DNA of 64,000 nt, taken from the NCBI RefSeq assembly GCF_039729145.1, contig NZ_CP155793.1:2604001-2668000 (forward strand). Reading direction: 5' to 3'. This DNA comes from Microbacterium sp. SY138. Lineage in GTDB: Bacteria > Actinomycetota > Actinomycetes > Actinomycetales > Microbacteriaceae. Shown piece by piece: positions 42,716 to 52,195 of the stretch (position 1 is its first letter; each line of letters starts with the position of its first letter). The position numbers and the translations under genes were made by a program. Under the pieces are notes generated by a model, which saw only the letters and a program-made list of their open reading frames with translations, had not been told where the DNA came from and made no database searches.

Positions 42716-44040
42716 ACGACGACCTGCAGGAGTTCTTGGACGCCACCGCCGCAGACCTGGGCGTCCCCGGCGCGGTGGTCGGTGTGATCGACGGGGATCG
42801 GGAGCTCATCGCGACGACCGGCGTCGCCGCGGTCGATACCGGCGCCGCGGTGACGGAGAGCACCCTGTTCCAGGTCGGCTCGACCTCGAAGACCTTCACG
42901 GGAACCGTCGCGATGCACCTGGTCGAGAACGGCGCGCTCGACCTGGACACACGCGTGGTCGACGTGCTCCCCGACTTTCGTCTCGCCGACGGGGAGGCCC
43001 TCGCGGCGCTGCGCATCCGGCACCTCCTCACGCATTCCGGAGGGTTCCTGGGTGACGCGGATGATCGGCCAGGGTGGGATGACGACGCCCTCGCCCGCAA
43101 CGTGGCCACCTTCTCCGATCTTCCGCAGTTCTTCGCGCCCGGTACCATCGCCTCGTACAGCAACGCCGGCATCCGGCTGCTGGGTCGCGTGATCGAGACG
43201 ATCACGGATGAGACGTTCGAGCAGGCGGTGCAGCGCGTCGTCCTCGATCCGCTGGGCATGACGGAGACGTTCTTCTTCCCGTGGGACGTGATCGCTCGCC
43301 CCCATGCGGTGGGGCACGTCCCCGGCGAGAACGGAGCGATGGCGACCTTCCCGCACTGGCCCCTGACTCGCGACATCGCGGCCGAGGGCGGCATCGTGTC
43401 GTCGGTGCGCGATCAGCTCGCCTACGCCCGTTTCCAGATGCGCGGCGAGTCCGAGGGCACGCCACCCGTGGGCGACGCGACCCGGCTCCTGATGCAGCAG
43501 CCCCACCTCGCCGCCGGTCCGCCCATCGACGCGATCGGTCTGCCCTGGCTGCTCAGCCGACACGGTTCGGCTCGCGTCGTGATGCATGGGGGGAACATCT
43601 CCGACACGCAGCTGAGCGAGTTCGTGATGGCTCCGGAGGAAGACCTGGCCGTCACCGTGCTGACCAACAGCGGCAGCGGCAAGGCACTCGGGGCGCAGCT
43701 CGTCGACTGGTGCTTCGCACGGCTTCGCGGCATCGAGAAGCCCCCCGAGACGGCGGAGCTGCACGCGGTGGAGCTGCTCGAGGAGATGGTCGGCACCTAC
43801 GACGCCGGGCAGTGGCGCTACGACGTCACCCGTGTCGGCGATGCGCTCGAGTTCGCGATGGTGCTGCGTGAGGACATCGCCGCCCTCGGTATCCCGGCCC
43901 GCCCGCCGCTGCGGCTACGCGTGCGCGCCGACGGCGCCCTCATCACCGACGCCGATCAGCCCGTCGGGCGCGTGCTCGACGCGGCTGAGGGTGGTCCCGA
44001 GCTGCTCCACGTGGGCATGCGCGCCGTGCGACGCCGCTGA
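42712..44040 (+). CDS. Serine hydrolase, beta-lactamase/D-aminopeptidase family
   Basis: A 442-residue class-C-beta-lactamase-fold hydrolase. Ser57-x-x-Lys60 (GSTSKTFTG), Tyr149-x-Asn151 (SYSNAG) and the His-Gly-Gly motif (VMHGGNI) form the active site. A C-terminal beta domain (about 365-442; EEMVGTYDAGQWRYDV) resembles those of D-aminopeptidases. There is no signal peptide, unlike resistance beta-lactamases and most penicillin-binding proteins, so it probably acts on imported peptides. ATGA overlap with the deacylase gene indicates shared function. Confidence 0.88.
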   Translation: MNDDLQEFLDATAADLGVPGAVVGVIDGDRELIATTGVAAVDTGAAVTESTLFQVGSTSKTFTGTVAMHLVENGALDLDTRVVDVLPDFRLADGEALAALRIRHLLTHSGGFLGDADDRPGWDDDALARNVATFSDLPQFFAPGTIASYSNAGIRLLGRVIETITDETFEQAVQRVVLDPLGMTETFFFPWDVIARPHAVGHVPGENGAMATFPHWPLTRDIAAEGGIVSSVRDQLAYARFQMRGESEGTPPVGDATRLLMQQPHLAAGPPIDAIGLPWLLSRHGSARVVMHGGNISDTQLSEFVMAPEEDLAVTVLTNSGSGKALGAQLVDWCFARLRGIEKPPETAELHAVELLEEMVGTYDAGQWRYDVTRVGDALEFAMVLREDIAALGIPARPPLRLRVRADGALITDADQPVGRVLDAAEGGPELLHVGMRAVRRR

Positions 44041-44102
44041 CCGCCGATCCTTCGTCCGGGCGCACCAAGGTCTGGAGAAGTCTCGTCGCCGGGCACCAAC
44101 GA

Positions 44103-44139
44103 GGCGATGGAGCACGCGAATAGTCTCGGCCCCATCGCC
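44103..44139. promoter_or_regulatory. Dyad in the internal promoter region before the second serine hydrolase
   Basis: GGCGATGG (44103-44110) and CCATCGCC (44132-44139) form a perfect 8-bp inverted repeat flanking an AT-richer centre (GCGAATAGTCT). It lies in the 142-bp gap ahead of the gene starting at 44183 and may be an operator for an internal promoter. Confidence 0.4.
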
Positions 44140-44182
44140 GTCGCCCGAAGACGACGGCCCCACTCGACGAAGAGGAGCGCAC

Positions 44183-45571
44183 GTGTCCGACCTGAACGAA
44201 ATCGGCAGCTGGGTGCGGGAGAACCTTCCCACGATGCTGGCCGACGCGCACATCCCCGCGGCATCCGTCGCGATCCTGGCCGGTGGCGAGATCTTCACCA
44301 CCGCTTCCGGGATCCTCAACCGCAACACCGGCGTCGAAGCCGACGAGGACTCGGTCTTCCAGATCGGCTCGATCACGAAGACGTGGACCGCGACGCTCAT
44401 CATGCAGCTCGTCGACGAGGGTCTGCTCGACCTCGATGCCCCGGTGCGCGACACCGTGCCCGCGTTCGCGATCGGCGATGACGCGGCGGCGAGCGCGATC
44501 ACCCCCCGCCAGCTGCTGAGCCACGTGAGCGGGTTCGAGGGCGACCTCTTCAACGACACGGGTGTCGGCGATGACGCGGTCGAGAAGTATCTCGCGACGA
44601 TCGCCGACGCTCCGCAGCTCTTCGCCCCCGGCGAGCGCTTCTCGTACAACAACGCCGCATTCGTGGTGCTCGGCCGCATCGTCGAGGTGCTGCGCGGCAC
44701 GTCGTACGACCAGGCACTGCGCACGCACCTCGCCGCCCCGCTGGGCCTCACGCACGTGGCCACGACGGCCGCCGAGGCGATCATGTTCCGTGCAGCGCTC
44801 GGGCTCATCCCCGCCGAGAGCGGCGATGAGCCGGTCCCCGCGCCGGTGTGGAGCCTGGTGCGCTCGAACGCCCCGGCCGGATCGATGCTCGCCATGACGG
44901 CACGCGACCTCGTGACCTACGCCCGCATGCACCTCGACGGCGGGGTCTCCGCCGACGGCACGCGGGTGCTCTCGGAGCAGAGCGTGCGAGCGATGCAGGA
45001 GCGGCAGGTCGATCTGCCGGAGCTCGGCCTGATGGGCGATGCCTGGGGCCTCGGCTGGGAGATCTTCGACTGGGACGGCGGACCCGTGATCGGGCACGAC
45101 GGCGGCACGATCGGACAGAACGCGTTCCTGCGGATGGTCCCTGGCGCGGGGGTCGCGGTGGCCGTGCTCACGAACGGCGGGCGCACGGTCGACGCCTATC
45201 ACGCGATCACATCGAAGGTGCTGGCGCCTCTCGCCGGGGTCACCGTACCCACGCTCCCCTCGGTTCCGGAGTCACCGGTGCCGATCGACCTCGAACGGGT
45301 GCTGGGCACCTACTCGTCGTCGGTCTCCGACTCGACGGTGCGTGTCGACGACCAGGGTCGCATCTGGCTGGAGCGCACCATGAAGGGCATCTTCGCCGAG
45401 CTGGGTCCGGCTCCCGAACCGGTGGAGCTCGTCGGCTGGGCCGGCGACACCCTGCTCCCGCGCGAACCGCAGAACGGCATGCACATGCCGCATGCGTTCG
45501 TCGGCGACGACGGCAGCGGCCGCGCGCTGTACCTGCACACCGGACGCGCCGATCGCCGGGTGGACGCGTGA
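44183..45571 (+). CDS. Serine hydrolase, beta-lactamase/D-aminopeptidase family (second)
   Basis: A 462-residue hydrolase from GTG 44183 behind AGAGGAG. Active site: Ser63-x-x-Lys66 (QIGSITKTWTA), Tyr155-x-Asn157 (SYNNAA) and HDGGTIGQ. The C-terminal third (from about 365; LERVLGTYSSSV) is a beta-rich accessory domain. It is much closer to the C-terminal half of the fusion protein at 52196-55528 than to its neighbour at 42712 (shared VDEGLLDLDAPV, IMFRA, ARMHL.GG..ADGTRVLSE). No signal peptide. Likely an intracellular D-amino peptidase or esterase. Confidence 0.88.
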   Translation: MSDLNEIGSWVRENLPTMLADAHIPAASVAILAGGEIFTTASGILNRNTGVEADEDSVFQIGSITKTWTATLIMQLVDEGLLDLDAPVRDTVPAFAIGDDAAASAITPRQLLSHVSGFEGDLFNDTGVGDDAVEKYLATIADAPQLFAPGERFSYNNAAFVVLGRIVEVLRGTSYDQALRTHLAAPLGLTHVATTAAEAIMFRAALGLIPAESGDEPVPAPVWSLVRSNAPAGSMLAMTARDLVTYARMHLDGGVSADGTRVLSEQSVRAMQERQVDLPELGLMGDAWGLGWEIFDWDGGPVIGHDGGTIGQNAFLRMVPGAGVAVAVLTNGGRTVDAYHAITSKVLAPLAGVTVPTLPSVPESPVPIDLERVLGTYSSSVSDSTVRVDDQGRIWLERTMKGIFAELGPAPEPVELVGWAGDTLLPREPQNGMHMPHAFVGDDGSGRALYLHTGRADRRVDA

Positions 45572-46485
45572 CCATCACGACGACCCCGGCATCCGAGACG
45601 TCCGCGCAGATCGCCGAGATCTTCGCCGGCGCGGGAGCCACGGGCTTCCTGCACGCGCGGGAGATCGGCGTGGCCGACGGTCCCGAGGTGACCGTCGGCG
45701 CCGACGAACCGGTGGTGCTCGCCTCGGTCTTCAAGATCCTGGTGCTCACCGCCTACGTGCGGGCGGTCGCCGCGGGCGAGCTCGACCCGACGGCCCGCAC
45801 GACCGTGACGGCGCGCTACCGGATCGGCGGCGTGGGCACCGCCGGCTTCGCGGACGACGTCGAGGCCAGTTGGCGCGACCTGGCGCTGAACATGATGTCG
45901 ATGAGCGACAACGCGGCGACCGACGTGATCTACCACCGCCTCGGAACCGAGGCGGTGGACCGGGTCATCGCCGACCTGGGGTTGGCGGACACCCGACTCA
46001 TCGGATGCTGCGAGGACCTGTTCGCCTCGGTGATCGCCGACCTCGGCGGTACCCCGGACAGCCACCTGGACGAGCTGTTCACCGGCGCGACCGCAGAGCA
46101 GATCCTCGCGCTCGACGCCGTGCAGCCGCTGCGGACCTCGCACTCCACGCCGCGGGATGTCACCACACTGCTGAACGCCCTGTGGACCGACACCGCAGCC
46201 CCGGCCGAGGCCTGCCGTCAGGCGCGCGACATCATGGCGCTGCAGATCTGGCCGCATCGGCTGACCGCCGGATTCCCCGGCGAGGTGCGCATCGCCGCGA
46301 AGACCGGCACGCTGCCCACCTGGCGCAACGAGGCCGGCGTCGTGACCTATCCCGACGGCCGTCGGTACGCGGTGGCCGTGTTCACCCGGGCCGCCTCGCT
46401 CGCCGACCGGCAGCCGCTCGTCGACGCCTCGATCGGCCGTGCCGCCTTCGCCGCCGTCGAGGCCCTGCGCACACAGACCGTCTGA
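45568..46485 (+). CDS. Class A beta-lactamase-fold serine hydrolase
   Basis: A 305-residue protein from GTG 45568 (GTGA overlap). Ser53-x-x-Lys56 (ASVFKIL), Ser113-Asp-Asn115 (MSMSDNAA) and Lys245-Thr-Gly247 (AKTGTLP) are the class A motifs. There is no signal peptide and I cannot place the Glu166 deacylating motif, so antibiotic hydrolysis is doubtful. In this operon a cytoplasmic D,D-peptidase-like or amidase role on imported peptides is more likely. Confidence 0.85.
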   Translation: MTITTTPASETSAQIAEIFAGAGATGFLHAREIGVADGPEVTVGADEPVVLASVFKILVLTAYVRAVAAGELDPTARTTVTARYRIGGVGTAGFADDVEASWRDLALNMMSMSDNAATDVIYHRLGTEAVDRVIADLGLADTRLIGCCEDLFASVIADLGGTPDSHLDELFTGATAEQILALDAVQPLRTSHSTPRDVTTLLNALWTDTAAPAEACRQARDIMALQIWPHRLTAGFPGEVRIAAKTGTLPTWRNEAGVVTYPDGRRYAVAVFTRAASLADRQPLVDASIGRAAFAAVEALRTQTV

Positions 46486-46563
46486 TCCGCACTCCCCCCT
46501 GCACCACCGCACTCCCCCTGCACGACCCACCTGCACCATCCCGAACACTGCTGGAGGCTTCTG

Positions 46564-48159
46564 ATGCGTTCTCGTACCCCGCTGATCGCGCTGCTCGGCG
46601 CTGCGGCGCTCGCCCTGACATCCTGCGCCGCGGGCGCCCCACCGAGCGGAGGCGACGGCGCCGACGGCGTGCTCGCCGACGGCAAGACCTTCACCTCGGT
46701 GATCTCCACCGATCCGGGCAGTCTCGATCCGTTCGTCACCGTGATGTCGGTGGCGCGATCCATCGACCGTTTCCTCTACGCACGGCTCGTGGAAGTGCTG
46801 GAGGACGGCAGCATCGCCTCAGGCCTCGCCGACTCCTGGGAGGCGGACACGATCACGGCGACCTTCACGCTGCGCGACGGCATCACCTGTGAAGACGGCA
46901 CCCCGCTGACGGCGACCGATGTGGCGGCGAACATCACCCACATCGGCGACCCCGCCAACGGCTCTCCTCTGGTCGGGCTGCAGGTGCAGCCGGGCACCAG
47001 TGCCGTGGGTGACGACGCCACCGGCACCGTGACGGTCACCAGCGGACGACCGGACTCGTTCCTGATCGAGAACATCGGGAGCATCTCCATCGTCTGCGGC
47101 TCGGTGATCGACGACCCGGATGCGCTCGCGAAGGGCGCCGGCGCGACCGGGATGTTCACCATGACCGAGGTCGTGCCGAACAGCCAGTACACGCTGACCC
47201 GCCGCGACGACTTCACCTGGGGACCCGACGACTGGGACCCGAAGCAGAAGGGTCTCCCCGACGCGGTGGTGTTCCGGGTGGTCCCGAACGAGACGACCGC
47301 CACCAACTTGCTGCTCTCCGGTGAGGTCAACGCCGCTCTCGTGATCGGCCCCGACAACCAGCGCCTGAAGGACGCGGGCCTGTTCCACACCGAGATCCCG
47401 ACCCCGGCGGGGCAGTTCATCTTCAATCAGGCGGAGGGACGCCCCACGGCTGATCAGGCCGTGCGCGAAGCGCTGATCGAAGCCCTCGACCTCGACCAGA
47501 TGCGCCAGGTGCTCGGCAGCGGCGCCGGCACCGTTCCGACGGGTCTCGTGACCGTGTCGCCGAATCCCTGCCGCGCCGACGTGCTCACGGGCTTCATGCC
47601 GGAGTTCGATGCGAAGGCCGCCGCCGCCGCCCTCGACAGCGCCGGCTGGAAGGCCGGCAGCGACGGGGTGCGCACCAAGGACGGCGAGACGCTGACGCTG
47701 CGCATGATCTACTCCTCGCAGCTCGGCGACGCCGGCAACGCGTCGGCGGAGCTCGCCCAGGCCGCGTGGAAGGATCTCGGAGTCGACATCACCGTCGCCG
47801 CCGTGGACTCCCCGACGCTGAGCGAGACCCTGTTCTCCACCGGCGACTGGGACATCTCGGCCGCACCGCTCACGGTCTCGCTGCCCAGCATGCTCGTGCC
47901 GTTCTACTCCGGTCCGACACCGCCCAACGGCACCAACTTCGCCTCCATCGACAACCCGGAGTACACCGACGCCGTCACCGCGGCATCCGCCAAGGCCGGC
48001 AGCGAAGGATGCGACGACTGGGGCGCCGCGGAACAGGCCCTGTACGCGACGACCAGCGTCGTGCCGTACGCGAACATCAACCGCTCGACCTTCGCGACCA
48101 AATCGACGTTCACCGAGGGCGACGGCATCGACCCCACGTCGATCCGCATGTACGAGTAG
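46564..48159 (+). CDS. Peptide ABC transporter substrate-binding lipoprotein
   Basis: A 531-residue family 5 extracellular solute-binding protein (DppA/OppA type). Signal peptide with lipobox (LALTSCAAG, Cys about 21), then STDPGSLDPF and FTLRDGITCEDGTPLTATDV, the family signature region. ATG 46564 follows CTGGAGG. Permease and ATPase genes follow. In this setting it probably binds short peptides, perhaps D-residue-containing muropeptides. A C-rich 78-bp gap precedes it. Confidence 0.9.
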   Translation: MRSRTPLIALLGAAALALTSCAAGAPPSGGDGADGVLADGKTFTSVISTDPGSLDPFVTVMSVARSIDRFLYARLVEVLEDGSIASGLADSWEADTITATFTLRDGITCEDGTPLTATDVAANITHIGDPANGSPLVGLQVQPGTSAVGDDATGTVTVTSGRPDSFLIENIGSISIVCGSVIDDPDALAKGAGATGMFTMTEVVPNSQYTLTRRDDFTWGPDDWDPKQKGLPDAVVFRVVPNETTATNLLLSGEVNAALVIGPDNQRLKDAGLFHTEIPTPAGQFIFNQAEGRPTADQAVREALIEALDLDQMRQVLGSGAGTVPTGLVTVSPNPCRADVLTGFMPEFDAKAAAAALDSAGWKAGSDGVRTKDGETLTLRMIYSSQLGDAGNASAELAQAAWKDLGVDITVAAVDSPTLSETLFSTGDWDISAAPLTVSLPSMLVPFYSGPTPPNGTNFASIDNPEYTDAVTAASAKAGSEGCDDWGAAEQALYATTSVVPYANINRSTFATKSTFTEGDGIDPTSIRMYE

Positions 48160-48180
48160 ACCGAAGACCGGAGACAGCCG

Positions 48181-49179
48181 ATGGCCAGCACCACCGCCAC
48201 GCAGGCGATACTGATCAGATCCGCACGGTCGGACAACCCGTGGGTGTCCTTCCTGGTCCGGCGCGGAGGGCAGTTCGTGCTCTCGGTGTGGGTGCTGGTC
48301 ACGGCTGCCTTCCTCATGATCCACCTCGTGCCGGGCGACCCGGTGCGCGCTGCCCTCGGGCTGAACGCCCCGGCCGAGCTGGTCGAGGCCCGACGCGCGG
48401 CGCTCGGCCTCGACCAGCCGCTCATCGTGCAGTACTTCCGCTACATCGGGGGCCTGTTCACGGGCGACATGGGCTCCTCGATGATCACCAGTCAGCCGGT
48501 CTCCGAGATCATCGCCACCCGACTCCCCGCCACGCTGCAGCTCGCCGTGCTCGCTGTCGTGCTCGTGCTCCTGGTCTCGGTCCCCCTCGGGGTGACGATG
48601 GCCGTCGCCACCCGCGGCGGGCGGCGACGTGGCCTCGAACTCGCCTTCGCGACCGGATCGGTCATCCTGGCCGCGATTCCCGAGTTCCTGCTCGCCGTCG
48701 GTCTCGTCTACGTCTTCGCGGTGTCGCTGGGCTGGTTCCCGGTGGCGGGCAACACCGCGCCGTTCTCGCTCGTGCTGCCCGTGGTGGCGCTCGCGGTCGG
48801 ACCGATCGCCGTGTTCTCCCGCATCATCCGGGTCGAGGTGCTCTCGGTGCTCGGTCAAGACTTCATCCGCACCGCACGGGCGAAACGTCTGGCCCCGCAC
48901 CGCATCTACTCGCGCCACGCGCTGCCGAACTCCATGACCGCGACCCTCACCCTCACCGGCCTGCTCCTGACCGGCATGGTCGCCGGCACCGTGCTGGTGG
49001 AGAACGTCTTCGCCTGGCCGGGCCTTGGCACCATGATCGTGCAGTCGATCCTCAGCAAGGATTACTCCGTCGTGCAGGGCATCGTGCTCGTCTACGGGGT
49101 CGGGGTGCTCGTCGTGAACCTCGTGATCGACGTGATCCTCGCGCTCCTCGATCCTCGCTCCACCATCAGGGAGGCATGA
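48181..49179 (+). CDS. Peptide ABC transporter permease (DppB-type)
   Basis: A 332-residue permease with six hydrophobic segments. MIHLVPGDPVRAALG after the first helix and RTARAKRLAPHRIYSRHALPNS (the EAA coupling loop) mark it as DppB-type. A longer than usual N-terminus (about 35 residues before the first helix). ATG 48181; overlaps the next gene. Confidence 0.9.
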   Translation: MASTTATQAILIRSARSDNPWVSFLVRRGGQFVLSVWVLVTAAFLMIHLVPGDPVRAALGLNAPAELVEARRAALGLDQPLIVQYFRYIGGLFTGDMGSSMITSQPVSEIIATRLPATLQLAVLAVVLVLLVSVPLGVTMAVATRGGRRRGLELAFATGSVILAAIPEFLLAVGLVYVFAVSLGWFPVAGNTAPFSLVLPVVALAVGPIAVFSRIIRVEVLSVLGQDFIRTARAKRLAPHRIYSRHALPNSMTATLTLTGLLLTGMVAGTVLVENVFAWPGLGTMIVQSILSKDYSVVQGIVLVYGVGVLVVNLVIDVILALLDPRSTIREA

Positions 49180-51137
49180 TGTCGGCACGCACCGCCTGGT
49201 CGGGCATCGTCCGTTCACCCCTCGGGATCACGGCTCTCAGCCTGATGCTCCTCGTCACCCTCGGCGCGATCTTCGCCCCGATCATCTGGGGTGCGCAGGC
49301 CGAGCAGGTGAATCCGGCCGCCATCACCCAGGGCCCCAGCGCCGAGCATCTGCTGGGCACCGACACCCTCGGACGCGACGTGCTCGCCCGTGTCCTGGTC
49401 GCGACCCGGCTCTCCGTGGTGCTCGCGGTGATCGCCGTGATCATCGGGGTGGTCGCGGGCACCCTCCTCGGCACGGCGCCGTCGGTGCTCCCCCGGTGGC
49501 TCGGACGCCCGATCGTCGGGTTCGTCAACATCGCGGTCGCCTTTCCCGGGCTCCTGCTCGCCCTGTTCTTCGCGGTCATCTTCGGCGTCGGCTCCACGGG
49601 CGCCGTGCTTGCGATCGGATTCGCGATGGCTCCGCAGTTCGCCCGACTCACGCAGACCCTGTCGGCCGCGATCGCGGGCCGCGACTTCATCTCCGCCGCC
49701 CAGGTCGCCGGCGTCTCGCGCTTCCGCATCCTGATCCGCCACGTCCTGCCGAACATCGGCGAACCGCTCATCGTGAACGCGACAGTGGCGGCCGGCTCGG
49801 CGCTGCTCGCCTTCGCCGGGCTGTCGTTCCTCGGCCTCGGCGTGCAGGTGCCCGAGTACGACTGGGGCCGACTGCTCGGCGAGGGTCTGAACCGCATCTA
49901 CTTGAACCCGGCGGCCGCCCTCGGCCCCGCCGTGGCGGTCGTCATCGCGGGACTCGCGTTCAACCTCCTCGGCGAGACCGCGGCCGCAGCCCTCGGCGGA
50001 CGATCCGCCAGGCGCCGGCACCGTCTCCCCGCCGTCGCGCTCCCCGGCGCGAGCACACCCGGCGCCGCCCAGCCCGCGCAGGTCGACGGTGAAGAAGTGG
50101 TGCTCCTCGTCGACGACCTGCGCGTCTCCTTCCCGACGCCGGCCGGCTGGGTCACCCCGGTGCGCGGCGTCTCGTTCACGATCTCGCGCGGTGAGGCGAT
50201 CGGTGTCGTCGGCGAATCCGGCTCGGGCAAGAGCCTCACCGCGCTCGCGGCCGCCCGCCTCATCGAACGCCCGGGTCATGTCGCCGCCGCCCGCCTCGAC
50301 TTCTGCGGCACGCCGTTGATGACCACATCGGACCGCGCGGTGCGGAGCCTGCTCGGCACCTCGCTCTCGATGGTGTTCCAGGACCCGATGACCTCGTTCA
50401 ATCCGACCAGGCGCATCGGATCGCAGCTCGCCGAGGCCGCCTCCGAGCACCAGGACATCACCCGGAAGCAGGCCATGGATCGGGCGATCGAACGCCTGCA
50501 GTCGGTCCGGGTGCCCGCGGCCACCCGACGCGCCCACCAGTACCCCCACGAGTTCTCCGGCGGCATGCGACAGCGCGCCATGATCGCCATGGGACTCATG
50601 AACCACCCGCGTCTGATCATCGCGGATGAGCCGACGACGGCGCTCGACGTGACCGTGCAGCGGCAGGTGCTCCAGCTGTTGGCGGGCGTGCGCCGCGACA
50701 CCGATGCGGCCATCCTGCTGATCAGCCACGACATCGCCGTGGTCGCCCAGACCTGCGACCGCGTGCTGGTCATGTACGCGGGCCGCATCGTCGAGGACCT
50801 GCCTGCGGCCACGCTGCACACAGACGCCCGGCACCCGTACACGCGAGCCCTGCTCGAGGTCGTTCCCGAGCTCGACGCCGACCGCAGCGAGCCGCTCAAG
50901 ATGATCCCCGGCCGTCCCCCGGCTCCCGGGGCGTTCCCGGTCGGCTGCGCGTTCGCCGCCCGCTGTCCTCTCGCGACCGATCTCTGCCGCGAGAGCGATC
51001 CCGAGCTGGTGGCGGATGCCGATGGACACCGCGTCGCGTGCTGGCACCCGGTGGAGGGCGAGGCCCCGGTCCCGGTGGCGATCGCCACGGTCGCCGACGA
51101 GACGACCGCAGAAGAGGAAGAGACGGTCCTGCGATGA
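49176..51137 (+). CDS. Fused peptide ABC permease-ATPase (DppC-DppD)
   Basis: A 653-residue fusion. Residues 1-285 are a DppC-type permease (HLLGTDTLGRDVLARVL; coupling loop AAQVAGVSRFRILIRHVLPN). After a short Pro/Ala linker, a DppD-type ATPase begins near 310: Walker A GESGSGKS (about 346-353), Q-loop FQDPMTSFNP, signature FSGGMRQRA, Walker B LIIADEPTTALDV, H-loop LISHDIAV, and the C-terminal oligopeptide-type Cys cluster (CAFAARCPLATDLC). ATG 49176 overlaps the upstream stop; ATG 49179 is better spaced from GGGAGG. Both ABC importers in this window have such permease-ATPase fusions. Confidence 0.9.
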   Translation: MMSARTAWSGIVRSPLGITALSLMLLVTLGAIFAPIIWGAQAEQVNPAAITQGPSAEHLLGTDTLGRDVLARVLVATRLSVVLAVIAVIIGVVAGTLLGTAPSVLPRWLGRPIVGFVNIAVAFPGLLLALFFAVIFGVGSTGAVLAIGFAMAPQFARLTQTLSAAIAGRDFISAAQVAGVSRFRILIRHVLPNIGEPLIVNATVAAGSALLAFAGLSFLGLGVQVPEYDWGRLLGEGLNRIYLNPAAALGPAVAVVIAGLAFNLLGETAAAALGGRSARRRHRLPAVALPGASTPGAAQPAQVDGEEVVLLVDDLRVSFPTPAGWVTPVRGVSFTISRGEAIGVVGESGSGKSLTALAAARLIERPGHVAAARLDFCGTPLMTTSDRAVRSLLGTSLSMVFQDPMTSFNPTRRIGSQLAEAASEHQDITRKQAMDRAIERLQSVRVPAATRRAHQYPHEFSGGMRQRAMIAMGLMNHPRLIIADEPTTALDVTVQRQVLQLLAGVRRDTDAAILLISHDIAVVAQTCDRVLVMYAGRIVEDLPAATLHTDARHPYTRALLEVVPELDADRSEPLKMIPGRPPAPGAFPVGCAFAARCPLATDLCRESDPELVADADGHRVACWHPVEGEAPVPVAIATVADETTAEEEETVLR

Positions 51138-52177
51138 GCGAGCTGCGTTTCGATCAGGTCAGCGTGCGCTACGGCACGCATCGTTCCGGCCTCACCGCCG
51201 TCGACGACGTCTCGCTCGTGGTCCCATCCGGATCCGTCGTCGGACTCGTCGGCGAGTCGGGATCCGGAAAGTCGACCCTGGCCCGCGCGGCGATCGGGCT
51301 GGCCCCGATCAGCGAGGGGACCATCACGCTCGACGGCGTGGACGTGCGGACCTTCCGTCGTCGTCGCCCGATCCAGATGGTGTTCCAGGATCCGTTCTCC
51401 TCACTCGATCCGCGCATGACGATCGGCGAGTCGATCGCCGAGGCGCTGCCGCGTGACATCCGCGGTGCGAACGCCCGGCGCACCGAGGTCGCCCGTCTGC
51501 TCGACCTCGTGAGCCTCGACGCCGACCGCGCGCAGTCGCTCCCGGCCGCGCTCTCGGGCGGACAGCGTCAGCGCATCGCCCTGGCCAGGGCGCTCGCCGC
51601 CCGGCCCGAGGTCGTGATCGCCGACGAGATCACCTCAGCACTCGACGTGTCGGTGCAGGGCTCCGTGCTCAACCTCGTGCGGGAGCTGCGTGGCGAGCTC
51701 GACCTCACGATGCTGTTCATCTCGCACAATCTGTCTGTCGTGCGCTACCTGAGCGACCACATCGCGGTGATGTACCTCGGGCGCATCGTCGAGTTCGGGC
51801 CCACCGAGCAGGTGCTCGCCGACCCGCAGCACCCGTACACGCGGGATCTGCTGCAGGCGGCGCCCACCCGGCACGGGAACCTGCTCGCGGTCGATCCGCT
51901 CGCACCGATCGATGTCGAGCCGGCCGATCCGCACGCGCCGCCCAGCGGATGCCGCTTCCACCCGCGGTGTCCGATCGGCCCGGCCGCACGACCCGACCGT
52001 CAGATCTGCGTCATCGCGGAGCCTCCGCTGCCCGCGGGCACGGCGGGCGCTGCCTGTCATTTCGCGGGGACGCCTGCCGACGCCGCGCTCGGGACTGTGC
52101 CCACCTCCCAAAGCATCCCCCTGGTTTCGGCCGCGACCACAACACGGTCCCCGCTCTCAGCGGACACAGTGGACTGA
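51134..52177 (+). CDS. Peptide ABC transporter ATPase (DppF-type)
   Basis: A 347-residue ATPase from ATG 51134 (ATGA overlap). Walker A GESGSGKS (40-47), Q-loop FQDPFSSLDP, signature LSGGQRQRI, Walker B VVIADEITSALDV, H-loop FISHNLSV, then the oligopeptide-ABC C-terminal domain with CRFHPRCPIG, followed by a longer Ser/Thr-rich tail. Completes the dipeptide importer that spans 46564-52177. Confidence 0.92.
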   Translation: MSELRFDQVSVRYGTHRSGLTAVDDVSLVVPSGSVVGLVGESGSGKSTLARAAIGLAPISEGTITLDGVDVRTFRRRRPIQMVFQDPFSSLDPRMTIGESIAEALPRDIRGANARRTEVARLLDLVSLDADRAQSLPAALSGGQRQRIALARALAARPEVVIADEITSALDVSVQGSVLNLVRELRGELDLTMLFISHNLSVVRYLSDHIAVMYLGRIVEFGPTEQVLADPQHPYTRDLLQAAPTRHGNLLAVDPLAPIDVEPADPHAPPSGCRFHPRCPIGPAARPDRQICVIAEPPLPAGTAGAACHFAGTPADAALGTVPTSQSIPLVSAATTTRSPLSADTVD

Positions 52178-52195
52178 CCATCGATTGGAGCTCTC

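Noticed and set aside
45568..46485. Antibiotic-resistance class A beta-lactamase
   Set aside because: No signal peptide, no clear Glu166 motif and the position inside a peptide-catabolic operon argue against periplasmic antibiotic hydrolysis.
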